Shown: in pieces, positions 26,435-35,866 of the stretch | Numbering within the stretch: the first letter of the stretch is position 1 | Layout of the letters: every line of letters starts with the position of its first letter | DNA from: CBDFLA01 sp965248915 | GTDB taxonomy: Bacteria; Pseudomonadota; Alphaproteobacteria; M2410 | Assembly: GCA_965248915.1 (NCBI GenBank) | Contig: OZ252216.1 | Coordinates: 1,426,001 to 1,490,000 of the forward strand | Reading direction: 5' to 3' | Length of the DNA: 64,000 nt | The notes under the pieces: generated by a model | Database searches by the model: none | The model's input: only the letters and a program-made list of their open reading frames with translations | What the model was told of the DNA's origin: nothing | Made by a program: the position numbers and the translations under genes

Positions 26435-26824
26435 ATGGGATGGTATTTTCTAGCTCTGAGGCGCATCTTTTCTTATCGCGGGCGATCACGCCGGAAGGAA
26501 TTTTGGTATTTCTATCTCTTCGGCTATATCGTTTTAATCCTTACACGAATCGTTGAGATGATGTTGGGACTAAATACTGTTGAAGAGACAGCATATCAAG
26601 TGACCCATGGGCCTGGAGTATTGATGGGCATCATTGGCATACCTCACGTCTTGGCGGCCATTGCCGTTCAAGTTCGACGACTTCACGACATAGATCGGTC
26701 TGGATTCTGGACACTAATCTTCCTCATCCCGATTGTGGGGAGCATCGTACTACTGGTGTTTGATGTACTCAATGGCACCGAAGGTGAGAATCGATTTGGT
26801 CCGGACCCTCTTGCGGAAGAATAG
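26435..26824 (+). CDS. DUF805 family membrane protein
   Basis: The 129-residue protein carries the DUF805 signature RIFSYRGRSRRKEFWYFYLF at the start, three or four membrane segments, the conserved RRLHDIDRSGFW loop, and GENRFGPDP at the end. The role of the family is unknown. Strong ribosome site AAAGGAG lies eight bases before the ATG. Single gene with a 184-base upstream region that holds no other reading frame worth calling. Confidence 0.9.
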   Translation: MGWYFLALRRIFSYRGRSRRKEFWYFYLFGYIVLILTRIVEMMLGLNTVEETAYQVTHGPGVLMGIIGIPHVLAAIAVQVRRLHDIDRSGFWTLIFLIPIVGSIVLLVFDVLNGTEGENRFGPDPLAEE

Positions 26825-26950
26825 TGCATTAGGCCATTCGTAACCCAGGAGCTTGCTTGATAGGTGACACCTTTTGGGGTCCAAAACAAGCGGACTGCAA
26901 ATTCCTATTGTCTCCTGATTTGACCTGCTATTGCTCCTGGACCAAATCGC

Positions 26951-27397
26951 CTAACCGCCAAAAAACCTTTCATAAAAGAGGATTCCGACGATCAGGATTG
27001 GTGTAGCGACCAGGCCAAATATGATGGTCTGCGCAATACTCCTAATTCTGATGAAGCGTCTAACAAGTTCGGCAAATCCTGGTTCACCTGTCACCCGCAG
27101 TTCATATGTAGTCCCGCCCCCATCGACGGTTTCACTCACAATCAAGTCTTTAACACCAGGAACTTTTCTAAGCAGAACAAAATAATAGGTGAGAAAAAAA
27201 ATGGGAGCAGCGATCACCATTGCGATGACCAACATCGTAGCCAAAAGACCGCCTCGGTCTTCTTCGGCCCAATCGCCGGTGAGTAAAATTGCGCTCATTT
27301 GTATTAGAACAACCACTAACACGGCGATTGTCCACGCATATCGGGCACCTGATCTGAACCCCGCTTCTAGTGTTCGAAGATCTATGTCATTTGCCAT
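26951..27397 (-). CDS. Small membrane protein of unknown function
   Basis: The 148-residue protein has three clear hydrophobic segments (residues about 20-40, 52-76 and 122-143) and a soluble loop of about 45 residues between the second and third (KDLIVSETVDGGGTTYELRV). It might sense or scaffold. I recognise no family. It lies alone, with no strong ribosome site before its ATG. Confidence 0.6.
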   Translation of the reverse strand: MANDIDLRTLEAGFRSGARYAWTIAVLVVVLIQMSAILLTGDWAEEDRGGLLATMLVIAMVIAAPIFFLTYYFVLLRKVPGVKDLIVSETVDGGGTTYELRVTGEPGFAELVRRFIRIRSIAQTIIFGLVATPILIVGILFYERFFGG

Positions 27398-27568
27398 TGA
27401 CCAAGCCCCCAGCTAAGTCGCCTAAGATCGGACACTCATCATACTGCAAAATTCACTCTAAATGCAAACAAGGCAATTGGGGCTGAGGACTGTCGACACA
27501 GGATCTAGTTTGCCGCGACAATGGCAATATTCTCGAATGGTCCCAGTGAGTTAGGTTCTGTGTCCTAT

Positions 27569-28267
27569 CTAACACTCAACCAACCGAACACCATCGTCCG
27601 TCCCAAGAACACCAACCGACGACAAGCCGATAAAGAGCCCGTGCTCGACGACGCAAGGCAAGGTATTGAGAGCCGCCGCAAGCCCTTCTGGGTTCGGGAT
27701 CGACTGGCATGCGCTATCGGCAATCAAGTGGCCGCCATCTGTGACAAAGAGAGAACCATCGCCCGTTCGGCGCAAGGCGACCTCATCGCCTTCACATTCA
27801 AGGTCACGGACAACACGCACAATGTCCCTTTGAGCATGCTCAGGCGCGAAGTCGATAATCTCAATGGGCAGCTTGAAGGCACCCAAGGTCTCGACCAACT
27901 TTTCTTCATCAGCGATGGTTATGATCTTGTCGGAAGCTGCCGCAACGATCTTCTCGCGCAAGAGAGCCCCGCCACCCCCTTTGATCAATCTGAGTTGCGC
28001 GTCGATTTCATCCGCGCCATCAACAGTCACATCGATGCGAGATACGTCATCAAGAGCAACAAGTGGAATGTTAAATGTCCGCGCGAGATCAGCGGTCTTC
28101 ACCGATGTCGGGATGCCTTTGATCTGCCAGCCACCCGCCACACGCGCGCCCAGCGCTTTCACAAAGTGATCCGCCGTCGACCCAGTGCCCAAACCGACCA
28201 CCATGCCGTCTTCGATGTAGGTGAGCGCGTGCTCGCCGGCCGCCTTTTTTTGATCGTCTGCAGACAC
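27569..28267 (-). CDS. rpiA: Ribose-5-phosphate isomerase A
   Basis: RpiA interconverts ribose 5-phosphate and ribulose 5-phosphate in the pentose phosphate pathway. The 232-residue product has GLGTGSTADHFVKAL, TVDGADEID, KGGGGALLREKI and ADEEKLVE, all conserved substrate and catalytic segments. It starts with GTG at 28267, just after AGGAGG, which overlaps the stop of gabD ten bases upstream, so it is read from the gabD transcript. Confidence 0.96.
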   Translation of the reverse strand: MSADDQKKAAGEHALTYIEDGMVVGLGTGSTADHFVKALGARVAGGWQIKGIPTSVKTADLARTFNIPLVALDDVSRIDVTVDGADEIDAQLRLIKGGGGALLREKIVAAASDKIITIADEEKLVETLGAFKLPIEIIDFAPEHAQRDIVRVVRDLECEGDEVALRRTGDGSLFVTDGGHLIADSACQSIPNPEGLAAALNTLPCVVEHGLFIGLSSVGVLGTDDGVRLVEC

Positions 28268-28276
28268 GTCAGCCTC

Positions 28277-29731
28277 CTAAACCTCGCCGAAGCAAAGATA
28301 TTTCATTTCAACATATTCTTCGATGCCCTGTCGTGCCCCTTCGCGGCCAATGCCGGACTCTTTAATTCCGCCAAAAGGGGCGACTTCCGTCGACAGGATC
28401 GCTGTATTGATCCCGACCATGCCGGACTCAATACCTTCAGCAACCCGCCAAACACGCCCAATGTCTCGCGCATAGAAGTAAGAAGCCAGACCAAACTGCG
28501 TGTCATTCGCCATTGCGATCACATCTGCTTCATTTTCAAACTTCACAATCGGAGCAAACGGCCCAAAGGTCTCGTCGTGCGCAAACTGCATGTCTTGAGT
28601 GCAGTCCGCGACAATCGTTGGTTCAAAGTAGGTGCCACCGAGTACATGGCGCTTACCACCGGTCACAAGTCGTCCGCCTTTCGCAAGAGCGTCTTGCACA
28701 TGCTCTTCGACTTTTTCAACCGCGAATGTGTCAATCAAAGGTCCCTGCCCAACGCCGTCTTCAAACCCTGGCCCGACCTTCATCGCCTCCACCGATGATT
28801 TGAATTTTTCAACGAATGCATCGTAGATCCCGGCTTGGACATAGATCCGGTTGGCGCAGACGCATGTTTGACCTGTATTGCGGAACTTACACGCGACAGC
28901 CCCTTCCACCGCCGCTTCAATATCTGCATCATCAAAGACAATAAAAGGCGCATTGCCACCAAGCTCCATTGAGACCTTTTTCACGGTTCCTGCCGCTTGT
29001 CTCATGAGGATTTTTCCAACCTCAGTCGACCCAGTAAATGTCACCTTCTGCACGGTCGGGTTCGTTGTAAGTTCTTCACCAATGGCACTGGCACTATCAG
29101 ATGTGATGATGTTGATGAGACCTGCGGGTACGCCAGCTTCTTCAGCCACCGCCGCCATCGCCAGGGCAGAAAACGGCGTCTGCTTAGCGGGTTTGATGAC
29201 GATGGAGCACCCGGCCGCCAGAGCAGGTCCTGCCTTCCTTGTGATCATGGCTGCAGGGAAGTTCCAAGGCGTAATCGCGGCGACAACACCGATTGGCTGT
29301 TTGATCACAACAATCCGTTTGCTGGCATCATGGGTCGGAATGGTCTCGCCATAGATCCGCTTGCCCTCTTCTGCAAACCACTCAATGAAAGATGCCGCGT
29401 ACGCGATCTCACCTTTGGCTTCTGCGAGGGGCTTACCCTGTTCCGCCGTCATGATCGCGGCCAACTCATCCGTGTTGGCGATCATCAGGTCAAACCAGCA
29501 GCGAAGCACCGCTGCGCGCTCCTTTGCCGTCCTTGCGGCCCAAGCATGGCGCGCGGCTTCGGCGCATTCAATCGCCCGCCGCGTTTCACCGACACCCATA
29601 TCTGGCACGGTCCCGAGAACCTCGCCTGTCGCAGGGTCCGAGACATCAAGAGTTTTGCCGCTGTCAGCCGCAATCCATCGGCCATCCACATAGCCTTGCG
29701 TCTTGAACCATTTTGAATTTTGAATGTCCAT
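28277..29731 (-). CDS. gabD: NAD(P)-dependent succinate-semialdehyde dehydrogenase
   Basis: The 484-residue aldehyde dehydrogenase oxidises succinate semialdehyde, or glutarate semialdehyde in some relatives. Motifs: TPWNFPAAMITRK, FTGSTEVGK, the catalytic MELGGNAPFIVFDDAD, and the nucleophile in NTGQTCVCANRIYV. EVAPFGGIKESGIGREG is typical of the GabD group. The ATG at 29731 has AAAAGG seven bases upstream and is preferred over a TTG two codons earlier. No gabT is near. rpiA follows after nine bases. Confidence 0.92.
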   Translation of the reverse strand: MDIQNSKWFKTQGYVDGRWIAADSGKTLDVSDPATGEVLGTVPDMGVGETRRAIECAEAARHAWAARTAKERAAVLRCWFDLMIANTDELAAIMTAEQGKPLAEAKGEIAYAASFIEWFAEEGKRIYGETIPTHDASKRIVVIKQPIGVVAAITPWNFPAAMITRKAGPALAAGCSIVIKPAKQTPFSALAMAAVAEEAGVPAGLINIITSDSASAIGEELTTNPTVQKVTFTGSTEVGKILMRQAAGTVKKVSMELGGNAPFIVFDDADIEAAVEGAVACKFRNTGQTCVCANRIYVQAGIYDAFVEKFKSSVEAMKVGPGFEDGVGQGPLIDTFAVEKVEEHVQDALAKGGRLVTGGKRHVLGGTYFEPTIVADCTQDMQFAHDETFGPFAPIVKFENEADVIAMANDTQFGLASYFYARDIGRVWRVAEGIESGMVGINTAILSTEVAPFGGIKESGIGREGARQGIEEYVEMKYLCFGEV

Positions 29732-29891
29732 TGCCAACCTTTTCCCATTAGCACAAGCGGATGAGCATCTTGCTGGCAGTTTCTAACACCCGCCTCGCGG
29801 CGCATCTAGGGGATAATTGTCCCCCTTTCATTCGTCCCTCAGGACAGCTAAAACGGACCGCCAAAGCGACACATCGATTGGATCGGCCCCT

Positions 29892-31025
29892 ATGAACTAC
29901 GACCCGTACTTTTCTGACAGCTATTTTGAGGCCCGAGAAAAATTCAGAAGCGCGTGCTTCGACGCCGACCTTTCTTTGACTTGTTTCATCAATCCGATTG
30001 CCAAAGGCCCCGCTGGCGAATGGCTCTCCATGGATATGGCATGGATCGGTCCAAGAGATGCAGAAGCAGTTTTGCTGAACCTGTCAGGCACACACGGCAA
30101 CGAAGGTTTCGCCGGGTCTGCAGCCCAAACAGCTTGGATTGAAAGCGGTGCCTATGCTGACCTTCCCGACAACGTGGCCATCTGCATGGTGCACGCGGTC
30201 AATCCATTCGGATTTGCCACCTATTCCAGATATACAGAGAACAACGTTGATCTCAATCGCAACTGGATCGACTTTGACCAACCTCTCCCAGAAAATGAGA
30301 AATATGTCGATTACTACAGCCTCATAACTCCTGAGAAACTCACCACCCGAATAGAGGAAGATATCTGGGTTGAGATTCAACGGCACATGGATCAAAAGGG
30401 GCGCTGGGAAGTTGAAGACACGCTCTCGCGCGGCCAATACACTCATCCGGACGGATCCAGCTTTGGCGGATCAGGGCCGGAATGGAGCCGGCAGACCCTA
30501 AGTGACATCCTGCAAACCCATTTGAGACAAGCAAAGAACATCGCCCTCATCGACTGGCACACCGGCACACCGGGCGTGGGTGAAATCATCTTCCTCTGTT
30601 ACGCCCCACAAGTAGATCCCATGTATGCCCGAACCGCCAGTTTCTGGGGCAAAGCCAATATTGACCCAGGCAAAGTTCAAAAACAGTGGGGCAACAAGCG
30701 TCCAGGAAGATCGGGGCTCATGTATTTCGGATTGCGTGAAATCGTTGAAGCTCAAGGGGCAGAACTCGCAGGCGGCGTTGTCGAGATTGGTACCCGTGAA
30801 AAAGGCGACCGCATGGGACCCGCGCGCGCAAGCCTCTACGACAGGTACTTAAGATACGAAGAAGAACCCACCGCTGAAGAGAAAGAGCGCATGATTGCGG
30901 AAATCATGAAGTGCTATTATCGACCGGACAGTAATGCGTGGAAAAAGGCAGCCATTGAAAAGACTTCTGTCATTTATGACAAGACGCTCAAAGGTCTGTC
31001 AAAATGGCTGAACGAAAGCTCATAG
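29892..31025 (+). CDS. DUF2817 / M14-like zinc carboxypeptidase-type protein
   Basis: The 377-residue protein resembles the DUF2817 branch of M14-fold metallopeptidases. THGNEGFAG near residue 62 gives the H-x-x-E zinc pair, VDLNRNWIDF gives the substrate-binding NR pair, and LIDWHTGTPGVGE supplies the third zinc ligand His. No signal peptide is seen, so it may be cytoplasmic. I chose the ATG at 29892 over an upstream TTG. The substrate is unknown; relatives have been called deacylases or amidases. Confidence 0.8.
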   Translation: MNYDPYFSDSYFEAREKFRSACFDADLSLTCFINPIAKGPAGEWLSMDMAWIGPRDAEAVLLNLSGTHGNEGFAGSAAQTAWIESGAYADLPDNVAICMVHAVNPFGFATYSRYTENNVDLNRNWIDFDQPLPENEKYVDYYSLITPEKLTTRIEEDIWVEIQRHMDQKGRWEVEDTLSRGQYTHPDGSSFGGSGPEWSRQTLSDILQTHLRQAKNIALIDWHTGTPGVGEIIFLCYAPQVDPMYARTASFWGKANIDPGKVQKQWGNKRPGRSGLMYFGLREIVEAQGAELAGGVVEIGTREKGDRMGPARASLYDRYLRYEEEPTAEEKERMIAEIMKCYYRPDSNAWKKAAIEKTSVIYDKTLKGLSKWLNESS

Positions 31026-31045
31026 CCCTTTGAATTAGTGTGAGA

Positions 31046-32347
31046 CTATTTCATCACATGCCGGAGATAGACATGGAAGGCACGGATCTGTCGCTCCACA
31101 TGCTCAGCTATGTCTAGACCCCCACGATGCGCCGGCCCGACGGGAACAGTCCGTTCGACAATCACCGAAGTAATCTCAGGTCCGCTCGGCACCTCAACAG
31201 GCTCTTCGGTATCATGTTCGTCAGGCGGCTCCTCAAGCGGAGCTACTTCAGACATCGGCTCATCAAAAAGTTGTTCAAGGGGAAGGATAACGGGATCAAC
31301 GCTTGGCCCACGTTCCAGCCGAAGGTCGGTTTTCGCCGTTTCACCCGACGGAATCAACGCCAATCGCTCACGCAGCCAATCTTTCGTTTTCCCATTTTGA
31401 AGCGCAAACAAAGGGAGGTGCGCCCGCGCCTGCATTGTCAGAACATTGCCTTCGCAGTCGAGAGCCAAATACATGGCCTCCTGCCACGAAGGAACCGATA
31501 TGCGCGCACAAAGTTCACGGTTGGAGGCAAGCTGAGCCTCGGCTGTTTGAGGGTCGAACAGTGTCACATCCGGCCAAGACGTCGCCATCGGGAGGCGAAG
31601 GCGCAAAGAGGCAAACCGAACAAATTCCCCCCAATCTTGTAAGACGGCTTTGTCTTGTTCCGCTTGACCTCGTTTGTCCTCCACCTCATCTGGTGCATCG
31701 AGGGCGTCTGAGAGACTGGCGCCAAATGGTTGATAAGCCAGCAACTTGTGCGCACGCCGCCGGAAGAAATCATAAAACTCATAGACGATCTGCGCTTCGT
31801 TGGTTCGCACGAACAGCTCGTCGTCGAGCAGCGTCTCGGCCTCCAGCCAGATTTCCATCCAACTCAGAAACCGCATCTGCCGCGAGCCGAGAGGCGACCA
31901 ACGGGAAACAAGAGAGCGGCGATACTCTTCAGAAGGACGGGACGCAGAGACCCCCACCAAGCGATCTAGTCTGACCTTGCGGACAATCTCAAGTTCCTGG
32001 CGAAGCTCTTCTTCCTGCCGTTCACCAAAAGTGCCCCGCTCAACATTGACCAAAACCCGGCGGCGACGCCCCCAACGGTCCGTCAGTTCGACCAAACCAT
32101 CCGGCACGCGGTTGTTGGGTTGCCCGTTGAGCTGAACGTTGCGAAAGCAGGAGACCTGACGCGGCCGTCCGCGCATACCAGCAAAGCGCCCGAACACAAC
32201 ACCGGCAAATGTCGGTGCAGCGTTGCACGTCGCCAAAAGAACGGATGTGAAATCCTCTCCTGACAAATCTTGCTTTTCAATGACATTCAGCCGCGGCCGA
32301 TCCCCCCGAGAAAGATCGGATGGCCGGTTCCCCTTTTCCGTACCCAT
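31046..32347 (-). CDS. Uncharacterised protein with a possible degenerate PD-(D/E)XK nuclease domain
   Basis: The 433-residue protein is counted from the ATG at 32347 (GGGAGG upstream). The N-terminal 150 residues recall a family of unstudied nuclease-fold proteins: SVLLATCNAAPTFAG, then VPDGLVELTDRWG and RRVLVNVERGTFGERQEEEL, then a helix and VSASRPSEEY. In active members the second motif reads like LVEVK; here it is LVNVE, so the catalytic E-x-K is missing. The C-terminal half has an acidic linker (EEPPDEHDTEEPVEV). The comparison is from memory of the pattern, so the fold is tentative. It sits upstream of nothing obvious; glmU lies upstream on the same strand. Confidence 0.5.
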   Translation of the reverse strand: MGTEKGNRPSDLSRGDRPRLNVIEKQDLSGEDFTSVLLATCNAAPTFAGVVFGRFAGMRGRPRQVSCFRNVQLNGQPNNRVPDGLVELTDRWGRRRRVLVNVERGTFGERQEEELRQELEIVRKVRLDRLVGVSASRPSEEYRRSLVSRWSPLGSRQMRFLSWMEIWLEAETLLDDELFVRTNEAQIVYEFYDFFRRRAHKLLAYQPFGASLSDALDAPDEVEDKRGQAEQDKAVLQDWGEFVRFASLRLRLPMATSWPDVTLFDPQTAEAQLASNRELCARISVPSWQEAMYLALDCEGNVLTMQARAHLPLFALQNGKTKDWLRERLALIPSGETAKTDLRLERGPSVDPVILPLEQLFDEPMSEVAPLEEPPDEHDTEEPVEVPSGPEITSVIVERTVPVGPAHRGGLDIAEHVERQIRAFHVYLRHVMK

Positions 32348-32421
32348 GCCACCTCCCAAAGGAGATGTTAACAAAGAATCGGGGCTGGAGCCACATCAGT
32401 AAGAAAATCACCCTTGAGACG

Positions 32422-33810
32422 TTATTTGTTAGACTTTTCAGCCTTTTCCGCGGATTTCTTAGAGCGAAATTTCTTGGCCCACTCGTCTTTGTTGGACTGT
32501 TTGCCCCGCGCCACCCCGAGCGCATTCGCCGGAACCTCTTTGGTAATCGTGCTGCCGGCCGCGATGTTCGCCCTGTCACCAATCTTGACCGGCGCCACCA
32601 AGGCGGTGTTGGAGCCAACGAAAACGTCTTCACCAATATCGGTGAAGTATTTGAAGTATCCGTCGTAATTACAAGTGATCGTGCCCGCGCCAATATTACT
32701 GTAGGCACCGATCCGGGCATCGCCAATGTAGGCGAGGTGGCTGACCTTCGCGCCCTCCTCGATGTCGGCTTCTTTGATCTCCACGAAATTGCCGATCTTC
32801 GCGCCAACGCCAATGTCCGCCCCAGGCCGCAACCGCGCATAGGGACCAATCGACGCGTCACGTGAAACATGCGCCCCTTCGAGGTGTGAGAAAGGTTTGA
32901 TAGTGGTTCCACTCTCCACCTCAACATCCACACCGAAAACCACGTTTTGGCCAACGGTGACATCCTGGCCAAGAACCGTGTCATAACTGAAGCACACCGT
33001 GGACGGATCCTGCAACGTGACGCCGCCTGCCATAACCTCAAGGCGGCGTCGGTTTTGGAAGATCATCTCTGCGTGGGCCAGGTCAAACCGAGAATTAACC
33101 CCCATCACATCGTCTTCTAAGGCCTCAATAGCAACGCAAGGAAAATCCCTTTTGCGCGCACCGACCACAGTGTCCGTTAGATAAAATTCGTTCTGCGCAT
33201 TGTCATCAGACAACTCGTTAAGAAGTTGACGGGCGTAAGCCCCTCTCAATCCCATCACGCCGCCATTGCAATACCCAATCTCACGTTGTTCGGGGCTCGC
33301 GTCCTTAAATTCAGCAATAGCCTCAAGCGCCGTATTGCCATCAGATGCAACATCGCCGGTGATGAGACGGCCATACTGTGCAGGATCATCCGGGCGAAAC
33401 CCCAAGACGCCAACGGCCGCACCGTTGGTCAGCGCTGTTCGCATAGTTTCGAGATTTTCGGCTCGCAACATCGGGGTGTCGGCGAACAGAACCAGCAGGT
33501 CCCCGTTGAAACCCTCAAGCTGCGGTAATGCGCATTGAACTGCGTGCCCGGTTCCCAAGGGAGGGTCTTGCACCGCGACCTTTGCTGACGGCGCCCAACG
33601 CGCAACCTCTTCCGCCACGGCCTCATGATCTTTGCCACAAACCACAACGATCTCATCCGCCCCGACCTCGGCACATAGGCGCACCACATGGCCGATCAAC
33701 GAAAGCCCCCCAACTTCATGCAAGACCTTTGGCCGTTCAGATTTCATGCGTGTCCCCTGGCCCGCCGCTAAGATGACGGTTGCAAAGGGATTGGGGATCG
33801 AATCGGTCAT
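32422..33810 (-). CDS. glmU: Bifunctional UDP-N-acetylglucosamine pyrophosphorylase / glucosamine-1-phosphate N-acetyltransferase
   Basis: GlmU makes UDP-GlcNAc for peptidoglycan and lipopolysaccharide. The 462-residue product has the N-terminal uridylyltransferase (ILAAGQGTRMKS..PKVLH, PLGTGHAVQ) and a C-terminal left-handed beta-helix acetyltransferase (IGAYSNIGAGTITCNYDG, VFVGSNTALVAPVKIG). The C-terminal end is lysine-rich (KSAEKAEKSNK), as in other alphaproteobacteria. It is divergent from the phosphatase gene gph. Confidence 0.97.
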   Translation of the reverse strand: MTDSIPNPFATVILAAGQGTRMKSERPKVLHEVGGLSLIGHVVRLCAEVGADEIVVVCGKDHEAVAEEVARWAPSAKVAVQDPPLGTGHAVQCALPQLEGFNGDLLVLFADTPMLRAENLETMRTALTNGAAVGVLGFRPDDPAQYGRLITGDVASDGNTALEAIAEFKDASPEQREIGYCNGGVMGLRGAYARQLLNELSDDNAQNEFYLTDTVVGARKRDFPCVAIEALEDDVMGVNSRFDLAHAEMIFQNRRRLEVMAGGVTLQDPSTVCFSYDTVLGQDVTVGQNVVFGVDVEVESGTTIKPFSHLEGAHVSRDASIGPYARLRPGADIGVGAKIGNFVEIKEADIEEGAKVSHLAYIGDARIGAYSNIGAGTITCNYDGYFKYFTDIGEDVFVGSNTALVAPVKIGDRANIAAGSTITKEVPANALGVARGKQSNKDEWAKKFRSKKSAEKAEKSNK

Positions 33811-33913
33811 ATCAAGTCCAACGATGGTGGCGAAGCGTTAAAAAAGCCATACTGATTCCTGCACCCTCTGTCACATCCTTTCGAGGCTCCAAGATTATGC
33901 AAAGAACCGCACC

Positions 33914-34609
33914 ATGATCGAGCCTCTCGTGAAGGACGGCGGCCTCACCGTCATCTTCGATGTTGACGGCACGTTGGTCGACACCGCGCCCGACCTCATG
34001 ATGACCCTCAATCATGTGCTGGGCCCCGAAGGATTGCCAAAAATTGAGTCCGACAACGTGCGCAAAATGATCGGTCAAGGCGCCCGCGCCCTCATCATCG
34101 AAAGCTTAGATCTTCACAATGTTCAAAAGACTGAAACCCAGATCGATGTCCTTTTTGAAAGTTTCATCGACTATTACAGTCGCAACATTGCGGCGCATTC
34201 GAGGCTATTTCCGGGTTTGGACAAGATCCTCACAAGATATCAAAGCGCCGGGGTGCGATTGGGTGCGTGCACCAACAAACTTGAGTACCTCACAGTCTCC
34301 CTCTTTAAAGAACTGGGCATCACCCATTTTTTCGGCGCGGTCGTCGGCCGCGATACCGTGGGTGTCAGCAAACCGGACCCCGCACCGCTCTTTGCGGCCA
34401 TTGACCGGGTCGGCGGTCTGCCTGAACGCACCGTCTTCATCGGCGACAGCATCACCGACGTGAACACCGCCAAAGCCGCAAACATCCCTTCCGTGATTGT
34501 TAGTTTCGGTTACACCCCAACCCCAGCTCATGAACTCGGCGGCGATGTGCTCATTGATCACTTCGATGAGTTGGACGCTGCAATCGTAAATCTTCTGACA
34601 AACAAATAG
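33914..34609 (+). CDS. gph: Phosphoglycolate phosphatase, HAD family
   Basis: The 231-residue HAD hydrolase has motif I FDVDGTLVDTAPDL, a helical cap, motif II (GACTNK), the conserved lysine in VSKPDP, and motif III VFIGDSITDVNTA. It removes phosphate from 2-phosphoglycolate arising from oxidative DNA damage or photorespiration-like reactions. The assignment to Gph within the HAD group follows the DTAPDL motif. The tRNA-Val gene lies 80 bases downstream. Confidence 0.88.
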   Translation: MIEPLVKDGGLTVIFDVDGTLVDTAPDLMMTLNHVLGPEGLPKIESDNVRKMIGQGARALIIESLDLHNVQKTETQIDVLFESFIDYYSRNIAAHSRLFPGLDKILTRYQSAGVRLGACTNKLEYLTVSLFKELGITHFFGAVVGRDTVGVSKPDPAPLFAAIDRVGGLPERTVFIGDSITDVNTAKAANIPSVIVSFGYTPTPAHELGGDVLIDHFDELDAAIVNLLTNK

Positions 34610-34690
34610 GCCAGTGCTTGACTTGAGCCCCACCGCCCCTCTATAGGGAGCGTCCAACCGCGAAGGCTCAAAGCCCTCACACAGGCGGAA

Positions 34691-34765
34691 GGGCGCGTAG
34701 CTCAGTGGGAGAGCGTTCCGTTCACACCGGAGAGGTCGCAAGTTCAATCCTTGCCGCGCCCACCA
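34691..34765 (+). tRNA. tRNA-Val (anticodon CAC)
   Basis: The full cloverleaf is visible: acceptor GGGCGCG / CGCGCCC, D stem GCTC / GAGC, anticodon stem TTCCG / CGGAG with loop TTCACAC (anticodon CAC, codon GUG), T stem GCAAG / CTTGC with TTCAATC loop, discriminator A and an encoded CCA end. No integrase or duplicated 3' end is seen beside it. Confidence 0.95.
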
Positions 34766-34780
34766 TCACATACATCAACC

Positions 34781-35365
34781 CTACTTCTTCGCCTCCTTCA
34801 ATCGATCACTGAAGTTTTGGTTCTGCACGACCATACGCATGGCATCGAAAAGGCTCTGTCGCGTTGTAAATAGACACACGAACACAAACTCAAACTCATA
34901 AAGTTCGGCCCCAGCCGATGTTGCGGCTTCAACATCGCCCGGCGCATAAGGGTTGCCGGTGAATTCATCACACTCCGGCATGAAGCTCTGCCAGGCACCC
35001 CCTCGTTCAAACCCTACCAGAGAGTAGATGTAAGCCTGCTCATCCTCATCCCAATGCGCCGTGACATAAACATCCACGCCACCTTTGGTCATGAGGTAAT
35101 TGAGAAGAACCGTATACCCCACCCATTCCCCTTCGGTTCCATCGTCGTGCACAACCGCAGTCTCATAATCGTACCAACCATCCGATCGCGGATTGAGACG
35201 CGCGTGATTGGTCGTACCATCCCTCGTATAGTGCCAATCATCATAAGTAGTGATGGGTTGTCGCGCATCTGTGGTATCCAGAAGCAGGGTTGTCGACTCG
35301 TAACACCCCGCAAAGAGGAACGAGGCGACAATCGCGGCCCCAAGCAGTCGAAACACATTCGTCAT
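34781..35365 (-). CDS. Predicted lipoprotein of unknown function
   Basis: The 194-residue protein has a signal sequence MTNVFRLLGAAIVASFLFAGC ending in a lipobox, so it should be attached to a membrane by Cys21. The mature part begins ESTTLLLDTTDARQP, with aromatic strands (DDWHYTRDG, YDYETAVVHDDG, WVGYTVLL). The family is unknown to me. It is read towards the tRNA-Val gene and stops 15 bases short of it. Confidence 0.6.
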   Translation of the reverse strand: MTNVFRLLGAAIVASFLFAGCYESTTLLLDTTDARQPITTYDDWHYTRDGTTNHARLNPRSDGWYDYETAVVHDDGTEGEWVGYTVLLNYLMTKGGVDVYVTAHWDEDEQAYIYSLVGFERGGAWQSFMPECDEFTGNPYAPGDVEAATSAGAELYEFEFVFVCLFTTRQSLFDAMRMVVQNQNFSDRLKEAKK

Positions 35366-35497
35366 AGCAAGCCCCCATTCAAGAGATCAGTATACCTCAG
35401 TTGCCCAATCCACAAAATGTCACCGAAAATCAACAATTTTGTCATTGTCGATTTCCATGTAATTCTCAATGCCAATTGCCAAGGAAAGAAGGAATCC

Positions 35498-35857
35498 ATG
35501 GACCAGATGAAAGAACACCTGCCTGCGATCACCATTGTTTCATGGCTCGGACTGGCGTTAGTCGGTTGCCAGTGGATTGAAAGCGAAGGCCCACCCTCAC
35601 TGGACCGGATGACAAGTAAACAAGTCACTGAATTCTTCTTCGAAGCTTACTTAGCAGGAGACCCAGAGCTCGCCGCCAAAGTTGCTGAACCAAAAGCGAT
35701 CGAAAAATTGAAGTGGGATGGCGGCGCGGCCAACAATCCAACCATGATGTTGGCAGGTGAGAGCATTGTCTACGAAGGTGGCGCCATCCACATGATCATA
35801 CATCAAGACGGTCATGTCGGAGCGCGGATTGTGGATGTAGAGCTGATTGTGGACTAG
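35498..35857 (+). CDS. Small predicted lipoprotein
   Basis: The 119-residue protein is counted from the ATG at 35498, with AAGGAAAGAAGG upstream. A hydrophobic leader (ITIVSWLGLALVGC) ends in a lipobox, so it is probably lipidated. The mature part resembles small DUF4878/NTF2-like lipoproteins (SLDRMTSKQVTEFFFEAYLAGDPELAAKV), but it is too short for a sure call. The frame stays open further upstream only by chance, overlapping the divergent lipoprotein gene. Confidence 0.55.
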   Translation: MDQMKEHLPAITIVSWLGLALVGCQWIESEGPPSLDRMTSKQVTEFFFEAYLAGDPELAAKVAEPKAIEKLKWDGGAANNPTMMLAGESIVYEGGAIHMIIHQDGHVGARIVDVELIVD

Positions 35858-35866
35858 GGCGTCTGA

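Noticed and set aside
27521..28798. A 425-codon open frame on the plus strand opposite rpiA and gabD.
   Set aside because: Its translation has no recognisable motifs and the minus strand encodes two well-conserved enzymes over the same span. It is an antisense by-product of codon use.
34691..34765. tRNA-Val considered as an integration site.
   Set aside because: No integrase and no repeat of its 3' end were seen nearby.
35054..35497. Upstream extension of the small lipoprotein frame.
   Set aside because: It overlaps the divergent lipoprotein gene and has no ribosome site; the ATG at 35498 with a lipobox is a better start.
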